Below are positions 5,445 to 13,464 of a stretch of 50,122 nucleotides of DNA, piece after piece. Both the position numbers and the translations under genes were made by a program. How positions within the stretch are numbered: the first letter of the stretch is position 1; each line of letters opens with the position of its first letter. Source of the DNA: Candidatus Kaiserbacteria bacterium (GTDB lineage: Bacteria > Patescibacteriota > Minisyncoccia > Phycocordibacterales > UBA2100); assembly GCA_003164215.1 (NCBI GenBank), contig PLSR01000019.1, positions 1-50,122 of the forward strand. The letters run 5' to 3'. The notes beneath the pieces are model-generated. The model made no database searches, had not been told where the DNA came from, and saw only the letters and a program-made list of their open reading frames with translations.

Positions 5445-8400
5445 CTAAAAGGTGGTAGTTTCATCAATTTCTTTCATTATGCGAACCGTTTCGGATAGTG
5501 CGACGATCATTTTTTGATAGTGTTCTATATCTTCATTGGAAAGTGTCCTCCCCTTTCGATCTTTAAGCCACTTCTGTGCTGGTTGATAGCCACCGATATA
5601 AAAATTGTATGCAATGGCAGGCACGTTGCCGAAAAATTGTTCTTTGTTGATATAGACATTTCCGTCTTTGTATTCGATTTTTTCTACCATATTGGAGCCG
5701 TCGATCGGATAAGTCGTGATGAACTGATTAACCTTTGGTGATTCGAGAAGATGTAGAGTACGTAATTCCCGGCCGAGTGTGACGAACCTCTCAAACTGCG
5801 TCTTATCAGTTGGATATGGAACGCGCGGAAAATCTACACGCAAAAACTCTTTGTACTTCTCCCGATATTCAGGAGAATGTAGGAAAGCATAAATATAATA
5901 AAGAATGTCCTCCGCATTAACTTTTCCAACAATTTCTTGAATACTTTCGACGATCGATTGCCTGAGATTCAATGTGCGAGTTCCATCCTCGTTAAAACAA
6001 TACAATGGAAAAACAACCCCACCTCCTCTCCGAAATATATTTAGATCGACGAGACTTTTGGAAATGAACAAAACATCCCAATTTGGTCCTCCAGCAGCAA
6101 CTGATTGACGTCCAATAATTAGAGCGACATTATCTCCCCTTACCATGTGTCGCATCACTCTATTTTGCCATTCCTGCACAAGATATTGCTGATAATAAAC
6201 TTGGCGATTATCAAATGGCCTTGCAAGGAAATTATTGATGAGATCTGATTGATAAGTGAACCTTTCTTTAAATTCCTTAATTACAAACTTCCTAAAATCT
6301 TTAATCGAAAAAACTTTTTTAACCTCATCGACTGAGGTATTTGGATCATAAAATCTCTTTATTCGTCCTGATAACTCATCGTGGAGCAGATCGGTCGCAA
6401 ACGCATCACGACCTGTCATAAAACCCAGTGAGTTTTCGAGAAATAGTTCCTTGATCAGGAATCCGCGTTCATAATCTGAATAACCAGTCTGGTCCTTAAG
6501 ATCAAAAAATATTTGTTTCTTATCAAGTTTAAGTGGCACCCAAGTAATATTTGAAGCATCTAGTGCACTGAATTTTGAAATTCTGCTCCCGTATAAATCT
6601 GAGTGTGACACCATGGCAAGATCCGAGGCTTTCTTCTCCCCTGTCTTTATTGCGAGTAATATTGCGACCCCCTGCATGATATCGAAAATATTTTCGTCTT
6701 TAGATCCATTTAACGATGTTTCCTGCCTCTTTGCATTGCCATGTAAATCTAAAATGAAAATTTTGTCGAACGTCTTGGCCAAATGCCATCGCATTCCCCT
6801 AAATGTTGGTCCATCCAGATAACTATGGTCCGTAATCATAGCAATGACTCCTGAGCCATTTTTTTCTATCATATCCTCAGCTAGCGCTATGAATTTCACA
6901 TAATCATTTTTCAGCCATATTTTTCTTTCTTTTAGCGGCAATACTCCCCCAGGTTCATAGCGATATTTATTAACAAGAGAATTTGCATATTCGGAGTCAT
7001 TACTACTTACTCCAGCATATGGTGGGTTACCCATGATAACCATGATGGGTAGTTCGTTTTTGACTTTATTTGCCTGATTAGATTCCTCCGTAATCGCCTT
7101 TCCAAAGCCGATATCGAACAGTGTTTTTTGTTCTTCCTCTCCTTTTTCGAGTGAATTTGTGAGATAAATTCCAAGCCGCGCATTTTCGATCTTTGCCCCC
7201 GACTCTTGAATTGTCGACGAGAGTTTGAGATGGGCGATGGTGTATGAAGCCATCATCAGCTCGAAGCCATGCAATCGCGGCAAAAGGTCGCTATTAACAT
7301 ATTGGCTCCAGCGGCCCTCTTGGCTCTCAAACGTTTTGCGAATATGGAGTATTACTTCGTTGAGAAATGTGCCGGTGCCCGTTGCGGGGTCAAGAATTTG
7401 CACTTTATGCACCTGCTCTTTCTTTTTCTTCCCCTGTTCTTCTCTCGTTATCTCAATCTTGGATGCATCGGCAAGACCTTGCGGAAGATCGAACTCTTTT
7501 TTAAGGATGTCATCGACTGCGCGGACGATAAAATGCACAACGGGTAGCGGCGTATAGAAAACGCCCATCTTCTTACGCTCGACAGAATCATATGCCTGCA
7601 GGAAGTCTTCGTAGAAATGGATGATTGGGTCGCGACTGCTGTCACGTTCCACTTTGTAGTAATTGTGGACGATTGCCTGCACATCAGCGTGTGTGAATTC
7701 TTCGCATAATTCGTTGACGATCATCTCGATGCGCGAATCGAACGACGGCCCCGCGATGTGGTCGAAAAAATGCCGTAGAAATGGGTTAGATGCGGGCACG
7801 AGATCGCGCGCCTTTTGGCGTGAGAACGTATCATCGGACTTTTCGTCATAATAACGAGCCGCGAAAAGCCCATAGACGAGCGTCTGTGCATACATATCGG
7901 CAAATTTTGCTTTGTCGAGATCGGCGAGCAGGAGTTTCTTGATCACTTCATAGACAGCCAAGAGATTCTCATTTTTTGCGTTGTTTTCGTCTGCGAGAAA
8001 TTTCTTGATGTTGTCGCGGATGCGGCGTGCTTTGCCCGCCATCACCTTTGCCAAGACTGTGCCTGATTTGATCGGTTCTTTGGATTCTTTGATGAAATCC
8101 TTGACGGTGTCTTCAAGGAGTTGGAATGACGATTCAAATGTCGCGATCGTGTCTCCCTGAAGTTTCCCAATGACTATCGGGTCGGCGTACGGCGCGGTGT
8201 TCCGATAGAACCGAAATTCAAGACCGTTGGTGAGAATAATATTTGAGTAGCCATAGTACCTATCCATCTGTTCGCTTTTTTCTATATCGTCGAGCACGAC
8301 ATTCACATCCTTTGCTTCGGCATAGGCGATGACAACTTTCCCTTTGAGAAATACGAAATCGGGCGCTCCGTATTCACTGCGCTTCGGTTCGTTGATTACG

Positions 8401-8522
8401 ATGAGTCCAGTGATGCCTTCAAACAGTTCCTTTAGAGCAGGGCGGTACGAATGTTCTCGCGCATGGCCACTCGCATGGGTTTCAATGACCTTGGCTATGA
8501 AAGTTCCGACCGGCTTAGGCAT
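5445..8522 (-). CDS. Type IIG restriction-modification enzyme (fused nuclease, N6-adenine methylase, specificity domain)
   Basis: 1025 aa. Residues about 54-71 (APDFVFLKGKVV, then AYAEAK) give a PD...ExK nuclease. The middle has the AdoMet motif ILDPATGTGTFLNEV near 375 and the amino-methyltransferase motif IMGNPPYAG near 500, so it is an N6-adenine methylase. The C-terminal third (ARPFDNRQVYYQQYL, then FPRVPYPTDKTQFERF) resembles the target-recognition part of Eco57I/ISP-like enzymes. There is no helicase, so it should both cut and methylate as a single polypeptide. A GATGAT box lies 8 nt before the ATG. The nuclease end is GC-rich like the chromosome, whereas the specificity end (about 5450-7000) is AT-rich, a sign of domain exchange. 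Confidence 0.88.
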   Translation of the reverse strand: MPKPVGTFIAKVIETHASGHAREHSYRPALKELFEGITGLIVINEPKRSEYGAPDFVFLKGKVVIAYAEAKDVNVVLDDIEKSEQMDRYYGYSNIILTNGLEFRFYRNTAPYADPIVIGKLQGDTIATFESSFQLLEDTVKDFIKESKEPIKSGTVLAKVMAGKARRIRDNIKKFLADENNAKNENLLAVYEVIKKLLLADLDKAKFADMYAQTLVYGLFAARYYDEKSDDTFSRQKARDLVPASNPFLRHFFDHIAGPSFDSRIEMIVNELCEEFTHADVQAIVHNYYKVERDSSRDPIIHFYEDFLQAYDSVERKKMGVFYTPLPVVHFIVRAVDDILKKEFDLPQGLADASKIEITREEQGKKKKEQVHKVQILDPATGTGTFLNEVILHIRKTFESQEGRWSQYVNSDLLPRLHGFELMMASYTIAHLKLSSTIQESGAKIENARLGIYLTNSLEKGEEEQKTLFDIGFGKAITEESNQANKVKNELPIMVIMGNPPYAGVSSNDSEYANSLVNKYRYEPGGVLPLKERKIWLKNDYVKFIALAEDMIEKNGSGVIAMITDHSYLDGPTFRGMRWHLAKTFDKIFILDLHGNAKRQETSLNGSKDENIFDIMQGVAILLAIKTGEKKASDLAMVSHSDLYGSRISKFSALDASNITWVPLKLDKKQIFFDLKDQTGYSDYERGFLIKELFLENSLGFMTGRDAFATDLLHDELSGRIKRFYDPNTSVDEVKKVFSIKDFRKFVIKEFKERFTYQSDLINNFLARPFDNRQVYYQQYLVQEWQNRVMRHMVRGDNVALIIGRQSVAAGGPNWDVLFISKSLVDLNIFRRGGGVVFPLYCFNEDGTRTLNLRQSIVESIQEIVGKVNAEDILYYIYAFLHSPEYREKYKEFLRVDFPRVPYPTDKTQFERFVTLGRELRTLHLLESPKVNQFITTYPIDGSNMVEKIEYKDGNVYINKEQFFGNVPAIAYNFYIGGYQPAQKWLKDRKGRTLSNEDIEHYQKMIVALSETVRIMKEIDETTTF

Positions 8523-8608
8523 TAAGCCGAATCATCCCACAAATCTTCATGTTTGAAAATCTCCCCGGCGTACGGGTACAAAAGTATCAATCCGATGCAG
8601 CGAACGCT

Positions 8609-9340
8609 CTACTGCACGTAGAAATTCGCGCGGACGGTGACGGTCACTTGTTTGTCTATGCTCGACGTATCGTATTGGCCGTAGTCTTCGACGTTGGTGG
8701 AATTGGGCGCGAGCACTTGCACGACGCCGGAAGAGGCAGTCTCCAAGGCGCCGACCGTGGATCCCCCGCTCTGTGCGATCGCGCTGGCGCGTGCTTTGGC
8801 GTCTTTGATCGCGGCACCGAGTAACGACACGCGCAGTTGCGGAAGCGTCGAGATGTAATATTGCGGCTGCTCGGGAGAAAGGTTCGCACCGTCCGAGAGA
8901 AGGGCATCGAGCGCGGTGATGTCGTGCGAAAGCGTGTCGATCTTGTGCACGTCGCTCGTGGAGATCGTGACCGAGTCGTTCACCGAATAGCCGGAGATGG
9001 TGCCGTCTTTGGAAGAATAGTTGCCTGATGAGGAAACCGTCGCGCTCGTGATACTGGTCGAGGCGAGCTTTTGGTTGGCCAGGTATTTCGCGATGATGTT
9101 CGCATCGCTCACGACTCGTGCCGAGACCGAGGCGACCTCGCCTGGGTAAGCGTTCTCGTTGATATCAATGGTCCACGAAGCGGTGTCGGCGGTCGCGGCA
9201 GTCGATGCCGAGCCTGTGACCGAGATCGTATTTCCTTGTCCGCGGGCTGATATCCCCCACCCGACGAACGCAAGACCCGCGAATAATGCGACTCCGAGAA
9301 GTACGGCCGGAGCGACGAGGGGCCGATCAAAGAATTTCAT
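8609..9340 (-). CDS. SIMPL-domain (DUF541) secreted protein
   Basis: 243 aa from the ATG at 9340, six nt after TATACT. Residues about 8-28 (VAPAVLLGVALFAGLAFVGW) form a signal anchor. The rest is a SIMPL domain: NTISVTGSASTAATADTASW, a central SGYSVNDSVTISTSDVHKID, and KDAKARASAIAQSGG. SIMPL proteins are envelope proteins of unclear biochemistry that form oligomeric rings in some bacteria. A second paralog is at 13945-14760. Nothing else in the window shows a partner. Confidence 0.85.
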   Translation of the reverse strand: MKFFDRPLVAPAVLLGVALFAGLAFVGWGISARGQGNTISVTGSASTAATADTASWTIDINENAYPGEVASVSARVVSDANIIAKYLANQKLASTSITSATVSSSGNYSSKDGTISGYSVNDSVTISTSDVHKIDTLSHDITALDALLSDGANLSPEQPQYYISTLPQLRVSLLGAAIKDAKARASAIAQSGGSTVGALETASSGVVQVLAPNSTNVEDYGQYDTSSIDKQVTVTVRANFYVQ

Positions 9341-9363
9341 GCCGCCAGTATAGCATTGGGTTC

Positions 9364-9393
9364 TTGTAATTTTCATCGTGGGTACGCTAGAAT
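9364..9393 (+). promoter_or_regulatory. Promoter of small-RNA unit 1
   Basis: TTGTAA (9364-9369), 18-nt spacer, TAGAAT (9388-9393). Points away from the SIMPL gene and into a stretch without a reading frame. Confidence 0.5.
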
Positions 9394-9399
9394 GTACGT

Positions 9400-9454
9400 A
9401 CTACGACGAAAAGGGCTCCGAACGGCTAACTACCTAAGGAGGCCTTTTCTTTTA
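9400..9454 (+). ncRNA. Small RNA candidate, unit 1 of a tandem pair
   Basis: About 55 nt: TACTACGACGAAAAGGGCTC ... GGAGGCCTTTTCTTTT. AAAAGGGCTCC pairs with GGAGGCCTTTT over 11 positions with one G-G mismatch, and ends in a T-rich tract. Unit 2 at 9499-9550 has the same opening (TAYTACGACG), the same stem with a mismatch at the same position, and its own promoter. No ORF is present. Confidence 0.5.
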
Positions 9455-9464
9455 TCACCCCCGG

Positions 9465-9492
9465 TTGACAGTCACTCCCAGCCTGCTACAAT
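9465..9492 (+). promoter_or_regulatory. Near-consensus promoter of small-RNA unit 2
   Basis: TTGACA (9465-9470), 16-nt spacer, TACAAT (9487-9492). It is the best sigma-70-type promoter I noticed in the window and drives no gene: downstream on the + strand there is only the 50-nt unit and then the 3' end of an oppositely oriented gene. Confidence 0.7.
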
Positions 9493-9498
9493 TCTGGT

Positions 9499-9550
9499 AT
9501 TACGACGGAAAAGGATCCGAAAGGTGTTGGTGCCTTAGGAGCCTTTTTCA
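9499..9550 (+). ncRNA. Small RNA candidate, unit 2 of a tandem pair
   Basis: TATTACGACGGAAAAGGATC then CGAAAGGTGTTGGTGCCTTA then GGAGCCTTTTTCATTT. GAAAAGGATCC pairs with GGAGCCTTTTTC around an inner AAGG/CCTT hairpin, and the tail is U-rich. Its 3' end is antisense to the last codons of the NYN gene (stop at 9535). Compared with unit 1, stem and opening are kept while the loop differs. Confidence 0.55.
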
Positions 9551-10074
9551 TTTATGGCCCCTATGTAAGTTCTGAGATTCTCCAGATTATCGAAATATTC
9601 TGAGCCGATTTTCTTATACAAAGAAGATGCCCGCTTCCTGTCGGGAAATAACAGCTTCTTGAACCGCCCTTCTTCAATAAGAAAATCGACTAGATTTTTG
9701 TAATCACCATCACCCGACACGAGAACGATCTTCCCGAACGCTTCTCGTTTATATAACCGTTTCATTACCGAAAAGATAATGTCTGAATCGACATTCCCCT
9801 TTTTATTACCGATCATCGGTTCGCTATGTTGTCTGAATACCAGAATAAAACCCGCATTCTGGATCTTCTCATATAATTTCTCGGCGCTATCGGTATCTTG
9901 AACGTATCCCAAATGATAGAACGCTTTACTAACAGAGTATTTCTCCTTCAAGTAGATTCTGAATCGGTAGAGGTCGATCTCCCAGGGATTAAGATCCCGC
10001 TTCGCCGTACCCATATACAAATTTTGCCCATCGATAAAGGCGAAATTACCGACCCCGGTAGTGACCCCCGTCAT
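9535..10074 (-). CDS. NYN-domain (LabA/DUF88-like) RNase
   Basis: 179 aa. NFAFIDGQNLYMG near residue 10, NVDSDIIFSVMKRLYK near 95 and VSGDGDYKNLVDFLIEEG near 120 supply the Asp residues of the PIN-like NYN metal site. The family comprises predicted RNases acting in RNA processing. TACAAT ends 6 nt before the ATG. The 3' end overlaps the antisense small RNA candidate, which could affect expression. The target is unknown. Confidence 0.85.
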   Translation of the reverse strand: MTGVTTGVGNFAFIDGQNLYMGTAKRDLNPWEIDLYRFRIYLKEKYSVSKAFYHLGYVQDTDSAEKLYEKIQNAGFILVFRQHSEPMIGNKKGNVDSDIIFSVMKRLYKREAFGKIVLVSGDGDYKNLVDFLIEEGRFKKLLFPDRKRASSLYKKIGSEYFDNLENLRTYIGAINEKGS

Positions 10075-10098
10075 CGCACTATTGTAACACTGTCGTTA

Positions 10099-11763
10099 TT
10101 ACATTCTTTCTGGTGCGGGGATGGCGAGGATGGAAAGGCCGTTTTTGAGGGTATGCGAGAGGGCCTCGACGATCGCGACCTTGTGCGGTTCGTCTTTGGA
10201 CTGATCGAGGATTTGAACTTGTCCGTACCAGCTGTTGAATGCGCTCGCGACCTCGATCAAGTAGGTGGCGAGATGGTGCGGCTCATATTCGCGTGCGGCG
10301 CGGGCGACGATCTCCGGGAATCGGGCGAGCAGGCGCATGAGGTCCGTCGGCTCCGTTCCTGCATCGAAAGCGGGTTTGATATTGGCGACGTGTACCCTAT
10401 CGAGGATCGCATGTGTGCGCGCAAAGGTGTATTGCAGATAGGGTCCTGAATCGCCTTCCATCGAAAGCGCGCGTGCCGGATCGAAGATGATGTCCTTGCC
10501 TGCCGCTTGCTTCAGAATCTGATATTTGATCGCAGCAACGGCGATCTCTTGTGCCAACTTCTCGTGATCCTTGGCCCGGCTCTCGGCGGCGCGCGCCTTC
10601 GCCGCTTCGGTGAGCTCGGTGAGCAAGGATTCCCCGGTCACGACGTTGCCCTTACGGCTCGACATCTTCCCTTGCGCGAAACGCATCATGCCGTGCGTAA
10701 CGTGTTCGATCTTCGGTGCGATATCGGGCATGACGAATTCCATCACCTTCTTGATGACCTTAAAATAATCCATCTGCTCGCTCGCAGTGACCGTTATAGA
10801 AGTGTCGAAGGTGGCAGTGTCGGCCTTGAGCTTGGCGAGGCCGAGGTCTTTCGTCTCATACGTGGGCAATCCCAGGCCCGTGACGAAAACGCGCGTATGG
10901 AGGCCGTACTTCTCGCCGACGAATATAATGGCGCCTTCGCTTGGCGTAAATACTTCCGGGTGTGCGCGGACGATCTCCATGCCGATAGGCGCCGTCTCGC
11001 TCTCGAAGAAGTAATAATCGAATTTTGTGCCGAGGACCGTATAGATATCTTCGAAATGTGCGAGTGTGATCTCGCGGCCTTTGGCGTACATCTCATTAAC
11101 CTCAGGATCGGAGCGATCGTAGACCTTCTTGTTGATCTCGTTGATCGCAACCGCGATCTGGCCATCGGCTTCGTAGCGCGTCGAACCTTCGACATATGCG
11201 GAGGATATTTCTTCGATCGTGGGCTCGGTCGTGCCGCGCTCAAGAAGCACATAGAGCGCCTTCGCAACGTGCTGGCCGACATCGCCCTGGTAGTTGGCGC
11301 GCAGGACGGAGGCACCCGAGTGTTCGAGCAGACGCGTGATCGATTCGCCGATCGCGTTGCTCATGAGGTGACCGATATGAAATTGCTTGAAGGGATTTGG
11401 GTCGGTGTATTCGACCATGATGGTCTTCCCGACGAGCGCATCGCCCGTTCCCCACTTTTCATCCGTGCGGGCATGGTCGAGCCGCTCCACGATCGCGGCG
11501 GGAGATAATTTGAAATTGATGAAACCCGGGCCGGCGATGTCGACCTTCTCAACACCTTCGATCACACCGAGCGAGGCAACGATCGCTTCTGCAAGCTCAC
11601 GGGGATTCTTGCCCGATTGCTTCGCGAATTTCAAGGCGACGCCGGTCGCGTAGTCACCATGTGAGAGCTCGGCCGAGTGTTCGAGCGTTATGGTGCCTGA
11701 CGTGACGCCCAGCTCAGTAAGCGCCCGTTCGACGGCTTTTTCAATGCATCCCCGTACATCCAT
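10099..11763 (-). CDS. argS: Arginyl-tRNA synthetase
   Basis: 554 aa. Charges tRNA-Arg. It has the N-terminal Add1-type domain (ELSHGDYATGVALKFAKQSG), the class I HIGH box (PNPFKQFHIGHLMSNAIG, residues about 123-140), the KMSKS equivalent GKMSSRKGNVV near 370 and the DALR anticodon-binding C-terminus ending in ILAIPAPERM. TACAAT ends 7 nt before the ATG at 11763, so I prefer it over the ATG at 11772, which would overlap the -10 box. Two of its substrates, tRNA-Arg(UCU) and tRNA-Arg(GCG), are in this window. Confidence 0.97.
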   Translation of the reverse strand: MDVRGCIEKAVERALTELGVTSGTITLEHSAELSHGDYATGVALKFAKQSGKNPRELAEAIVASLGVIEGVEKVDIAGPGFINFKLSPAAIVERLDHARTDEKWGTGDALVGKTIMVEYTDPNPFKQFHIGHLMSNAIGESITRLLEHSGASVLRANYQGDVGQHVAKALYVLLERGTTEPTIEEISSAYVEGSTRYEADGQIAVAINEINKKVYDRSDPEVNEMYAKGREITLAHFEDIYTVLGTKFDYYFFESETAPIGMEIVRAHPEVFTPSEGAIIFVGEKYGLHTRVFVTGLGLPTYETKDLGLAKLKADTATFDTSITVTASEQMDYFKVIKKVMEFVMPDIAPKIEHVTHGMMRFAQGKMSSRKGNVVTGESLLTELTEAAKARAAESRAKDHEKLAQEIAVAAIKYQILKQAAGKDIIFDPARALSMEGDSGPYLQYTFARTHAILDRVHVANIKPAFDAGTEPTDLMRLLARFPEIVARAAREYEPHHLATYLIEVASAFNSWYGQVQILDQSKDEPHKVAIVEALSHTLKNGLSILAIPAPERM

Positions 11764-11804
11764 GAACGGCATTGTAGCAGGGAGTTATCCCCTTTGCTTG
11801 TGGC

Positions 11805-11832
11805 TTGACGGTGCGGGATACGGGCGTATGGT
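11805..11832 (+). promoter_or_regulatory. Promoter of the argS-rplK intergenic RNA
   Basis: TTGACG (11805-11810), 16-nt spacer, TATGGT (11827-11832), reading away from argS into a gene-free gap. Confidence 0.5.
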
Positions 11833-11838
11833 GGGAGT

Positions 11839-11938
11839 AGGAACGAAGGCATTGCGTCTTCTGTCCATTTACATCGACTAAGCGTCGATGTACTGGGGCT
11901 TACTAAATTCATCTTTGATGAATTTAGTAAGCCCTTTT
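11839..11938 (+). ncRNA. Hairpin-rich ncRNA candidate between argS and rplK
   Basis: About 100 nt without ORF. A perfect 9-bp hairpin TACATCGAC-taagc-GTCGATGTA (11870-11892) is followed by a perfect 18-bp stem with a TTT loop (11896-11934, GGGCTTACTAAATTCATC and its complement) and TTTTCC. The second stem reads as an intrinsic terminator. Both neighbours are on the minus strand, so this would be an independent + strand transcript. It could instead be a terminator for readthrough from rplK, but the first hairpin argues for more. Confidence 0.5.
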
Positions 11939-11954
11939 CCATTTGGATTAAAAC

Positions 11955-11981
11955 AAAAAGCGCCCGATGGGCGTCTTTTCT
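11955..11981 (-). terminator. rplK terminator
   Basis: GACGCCCATCGGGCGC followed by TTTTTGTTTT on the minus strand, 20-45 nt after the rplK stop. With TTTTC on the other side it can work in both directions. Confidence 0.75.
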
Positions 11982-12001
11982 TTTTTGTTTGCGTTTGGAA
12001 A

Positions 12002-12421
12002 TTATTCCGTATCTATCCCCATCGATCTTGCCGTACCCGCAATGATGCGCTTGGCGTGATCGAGGTCGTTGGCGTTGAGGTCCTCCATCTTTTCTTTGGC
12101 GACATTCTCAAGCTGGGCCTTGGTCATTTTGGCGACTTTGTTCTGCGCCTTCTCGGAACCCTTCTCCTTGCCGACGGCTTTGAGAATGAGGCGAGAGGCC
12201 GGCGGCTTCTTGACGATGAAATCGAAGGTGCGGTCGGAGTAGACCTTCATAACGACCGGCAGGATCGAGCCCATCAAGGGGCGCGTCTGGTTGTTGAATT
12301 GATTGACGAATTCGCCGATATTCACGCCCGCAGGGCCCAGCGCAGTGCCCACCGGCGGAGCTGGCGTCGCTTTGCCGGCTTCGATCTGCAATTTGATGAT
12401 CTTTGTTACTTGTTTAGCCAT
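12002..12421 (-). CDS. rplK: 50S ribosomal protein L11
   Basis: 139 aa, full length. [20 protein letters not shown], then [15 protein letters not shown] is the N-terminal domain, and [21 protein letters not shown] with [16 protein letters not shown] the RNA-binding C-terminal domain. It forms the stalk base with 23S rRNA. TATAGT lies 8 nt before the ATG. The usual partner gene for L1 (rplA) does not follow: argS does. An EamA-type gene separates it from nusG. Confidence 0.97.
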   Translation of the reverse strand: MAKQVTKIIKLQIEAGKATPAPPVGTALGPAGVNIGEFVNQFNNQTRPLMGSILPVVMKVYSDRTFDFIVKKPPASRLILKAVGKEKGSEKAQNKVAKMTKAQLENVAKEKMEDLNANDLDHAKRIIAGTARSMGIDTE

Positions 12422-12506
12422 GTGGGGAGACTATACCCTTTTACTCGCCAGAATTCAAGCTCCGCGCCATTTGGCGGTCCAGGGAACCTTTCGCGAGAGC
12501 CGGCGG

Positions 12507-12833
12507 CTACGAAAGCAGCAGCCAGAGCGCGAAGATCGCGAGCACAATACCGATGATCTGCCGAGGCGAAAGCACTTCGTGGAAAACGACAAGGCCGAGG
12601 AAGAGCGTCGTCGAAACGGCGACAAGATCCCAGGCGATGCCGATCGTTGAGAGTTGATCGCGGTACAAAAGTGCCGGAAGCCAGATGAGCGATGAGACGG
12701 CGTACGCGAGAACGGCTAAAGCAGCCATCGTCCACGTCGGTGCGAGTCCCCAGAGTTTCGAAAGATATTCGCCGAGCGCTTGGAAAACGCCCGACGCCAG
12801 GAGTGCCGCGATCGCCCCGCCAAGTCCTACCAT
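12507..12833 (-). CDS. Small EamA/EmrE-like membrane protein
   Basis: 108 aa with four predicted membrane helices, about residues 3-22, 34-53, 66-85 and 91-107 (IIGIVLAIFALWLLLS). This is one EamA half-repeat, as in small multidrug resistance and SMR-like transporters that work as dimers. The substrate is unknown. TACGAT ends 7 nt before the ATG. It is inserted between nusG and rplK but has its own promoter, and the nusG terminator lies upstream. Confidence 0.75.
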   Translation of the reverse strand: MVGLGGAIAALLASGVFQALGEYLSKLWGLAPTWTMAALAVLAYAVSSLIWLPALLYRDQLSTIGIAWDLVAVSTTLFLGLVVFHEVLSPRQIIGIVLAIFALWLLLS

Positions 12834-12858
12834 GCGGGATATCGTAGCATGAGAATAA

Positions 12859-12902
12859 ACAAAGGTCGGTCCTTTGTACGAAACAAAGAACCGACCTTTG
12901 TA
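12859..12902 (-). terminator. nusG terminator
   Basis: ACAAAGGTCGGT paired with ACCGACCTTTGT over a 19-nt loop that itself contains the direct repeat CTTTGT. It is followed on the minus strand by TTATTC. It separates the secE-nusG operon from the EamA gene. Confidence 0.7.
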
Positions 12903-12917
12903 CGATTTATTTTAAAT

Positions 12918-13463
12918 TTATACGCGCTGGACCTGATCGGCTTCGAGCTCGACCGGCGTCTCGCGGCCGAACATCGGTACGAGCACTTTGACCTTGCCGC
13001 GCTCTTCGTCGATCTCCCCTACCTTGCCTTCGAGATCCTTAAACGGTCCGTCGATGATGATGACTGCATCGTCCAAAGCGAGATCGATAGCGTGGCGTAC
13101 GACGTCGCCGCCGACGCGCTTCAAGATCTTGTCCACTTCGTCCTGTTCAAGCGGAACCGCCTGATTGGCCGTACCGACGAAGCCGGTGACCTGCGGTGTG
13201 TTGCGGACGACGCTCCAGGCGTCATCGGTCGCGATCATGTCGACGAGGACGTAGCCCGGGAAGGTCTTTTCCTTCATTTCGGTACGGCGGCCGTTCTTGA
13301 TCTTGATCTTCTTTTCGGTCGGGACGACGACGTTGAAGATCTGCTCGCTCATACCGAACGATTCGATGCGCGTCTTCAAGTTGCGGGCGACCGCGTCCTC
13401 ATAGCCCGAGTAGGTGTGGATCGCGTACCACTTGCGCTCCCCTCCGTGTGTTTGTTTTGCCAT
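12918..13463 (-). CDS. nusG: Transcription termination/antitermination factor NusG
   Basis: 181 aa. NGN domain (KWYAIHTYSGYEDAVARNLK, then FPGYVLVDMIATDDAWSVVR) and C-terminal KOW domain (IDGPFKDLEGKVGEIDEERG) separated by a short linker. It binds RNA polymerase and couples transcription to translation. It starts 1 nt after the secE stop, so the two are co-translated from one mRNA. Confidence 0.97.
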   Translation of the reverse strand: MAKQTHGGERKWYAIHTYSGYEDAVARNLKTRIESFGMSEQIFNVVVPTEKKIKIKNGRRTEMKEKTFPGYVLVDMIATDDAWSVVRNTPQVTGFVGTANQAVPLEQDEVDKILKRVGGDVVRHAIDLALDDAVIIIDGPFKDLEGKVGEIDEERGKVKVLVPMFGRETPVELEADQVQRV

Positions 13464-13464
13464 A

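Noticed and set aside
10507-11508. 333-aa + strand ORF opposite argS, and other long antisense ORFs (12780-13484, 28910-29347, 39545-40150)
   Set aside because: They mirror conserved genes on the other strand, have skewed Arg/Asp-rich composition and no domain I recognise. Frequent TCG/CGA codons keep the opposite frame open.
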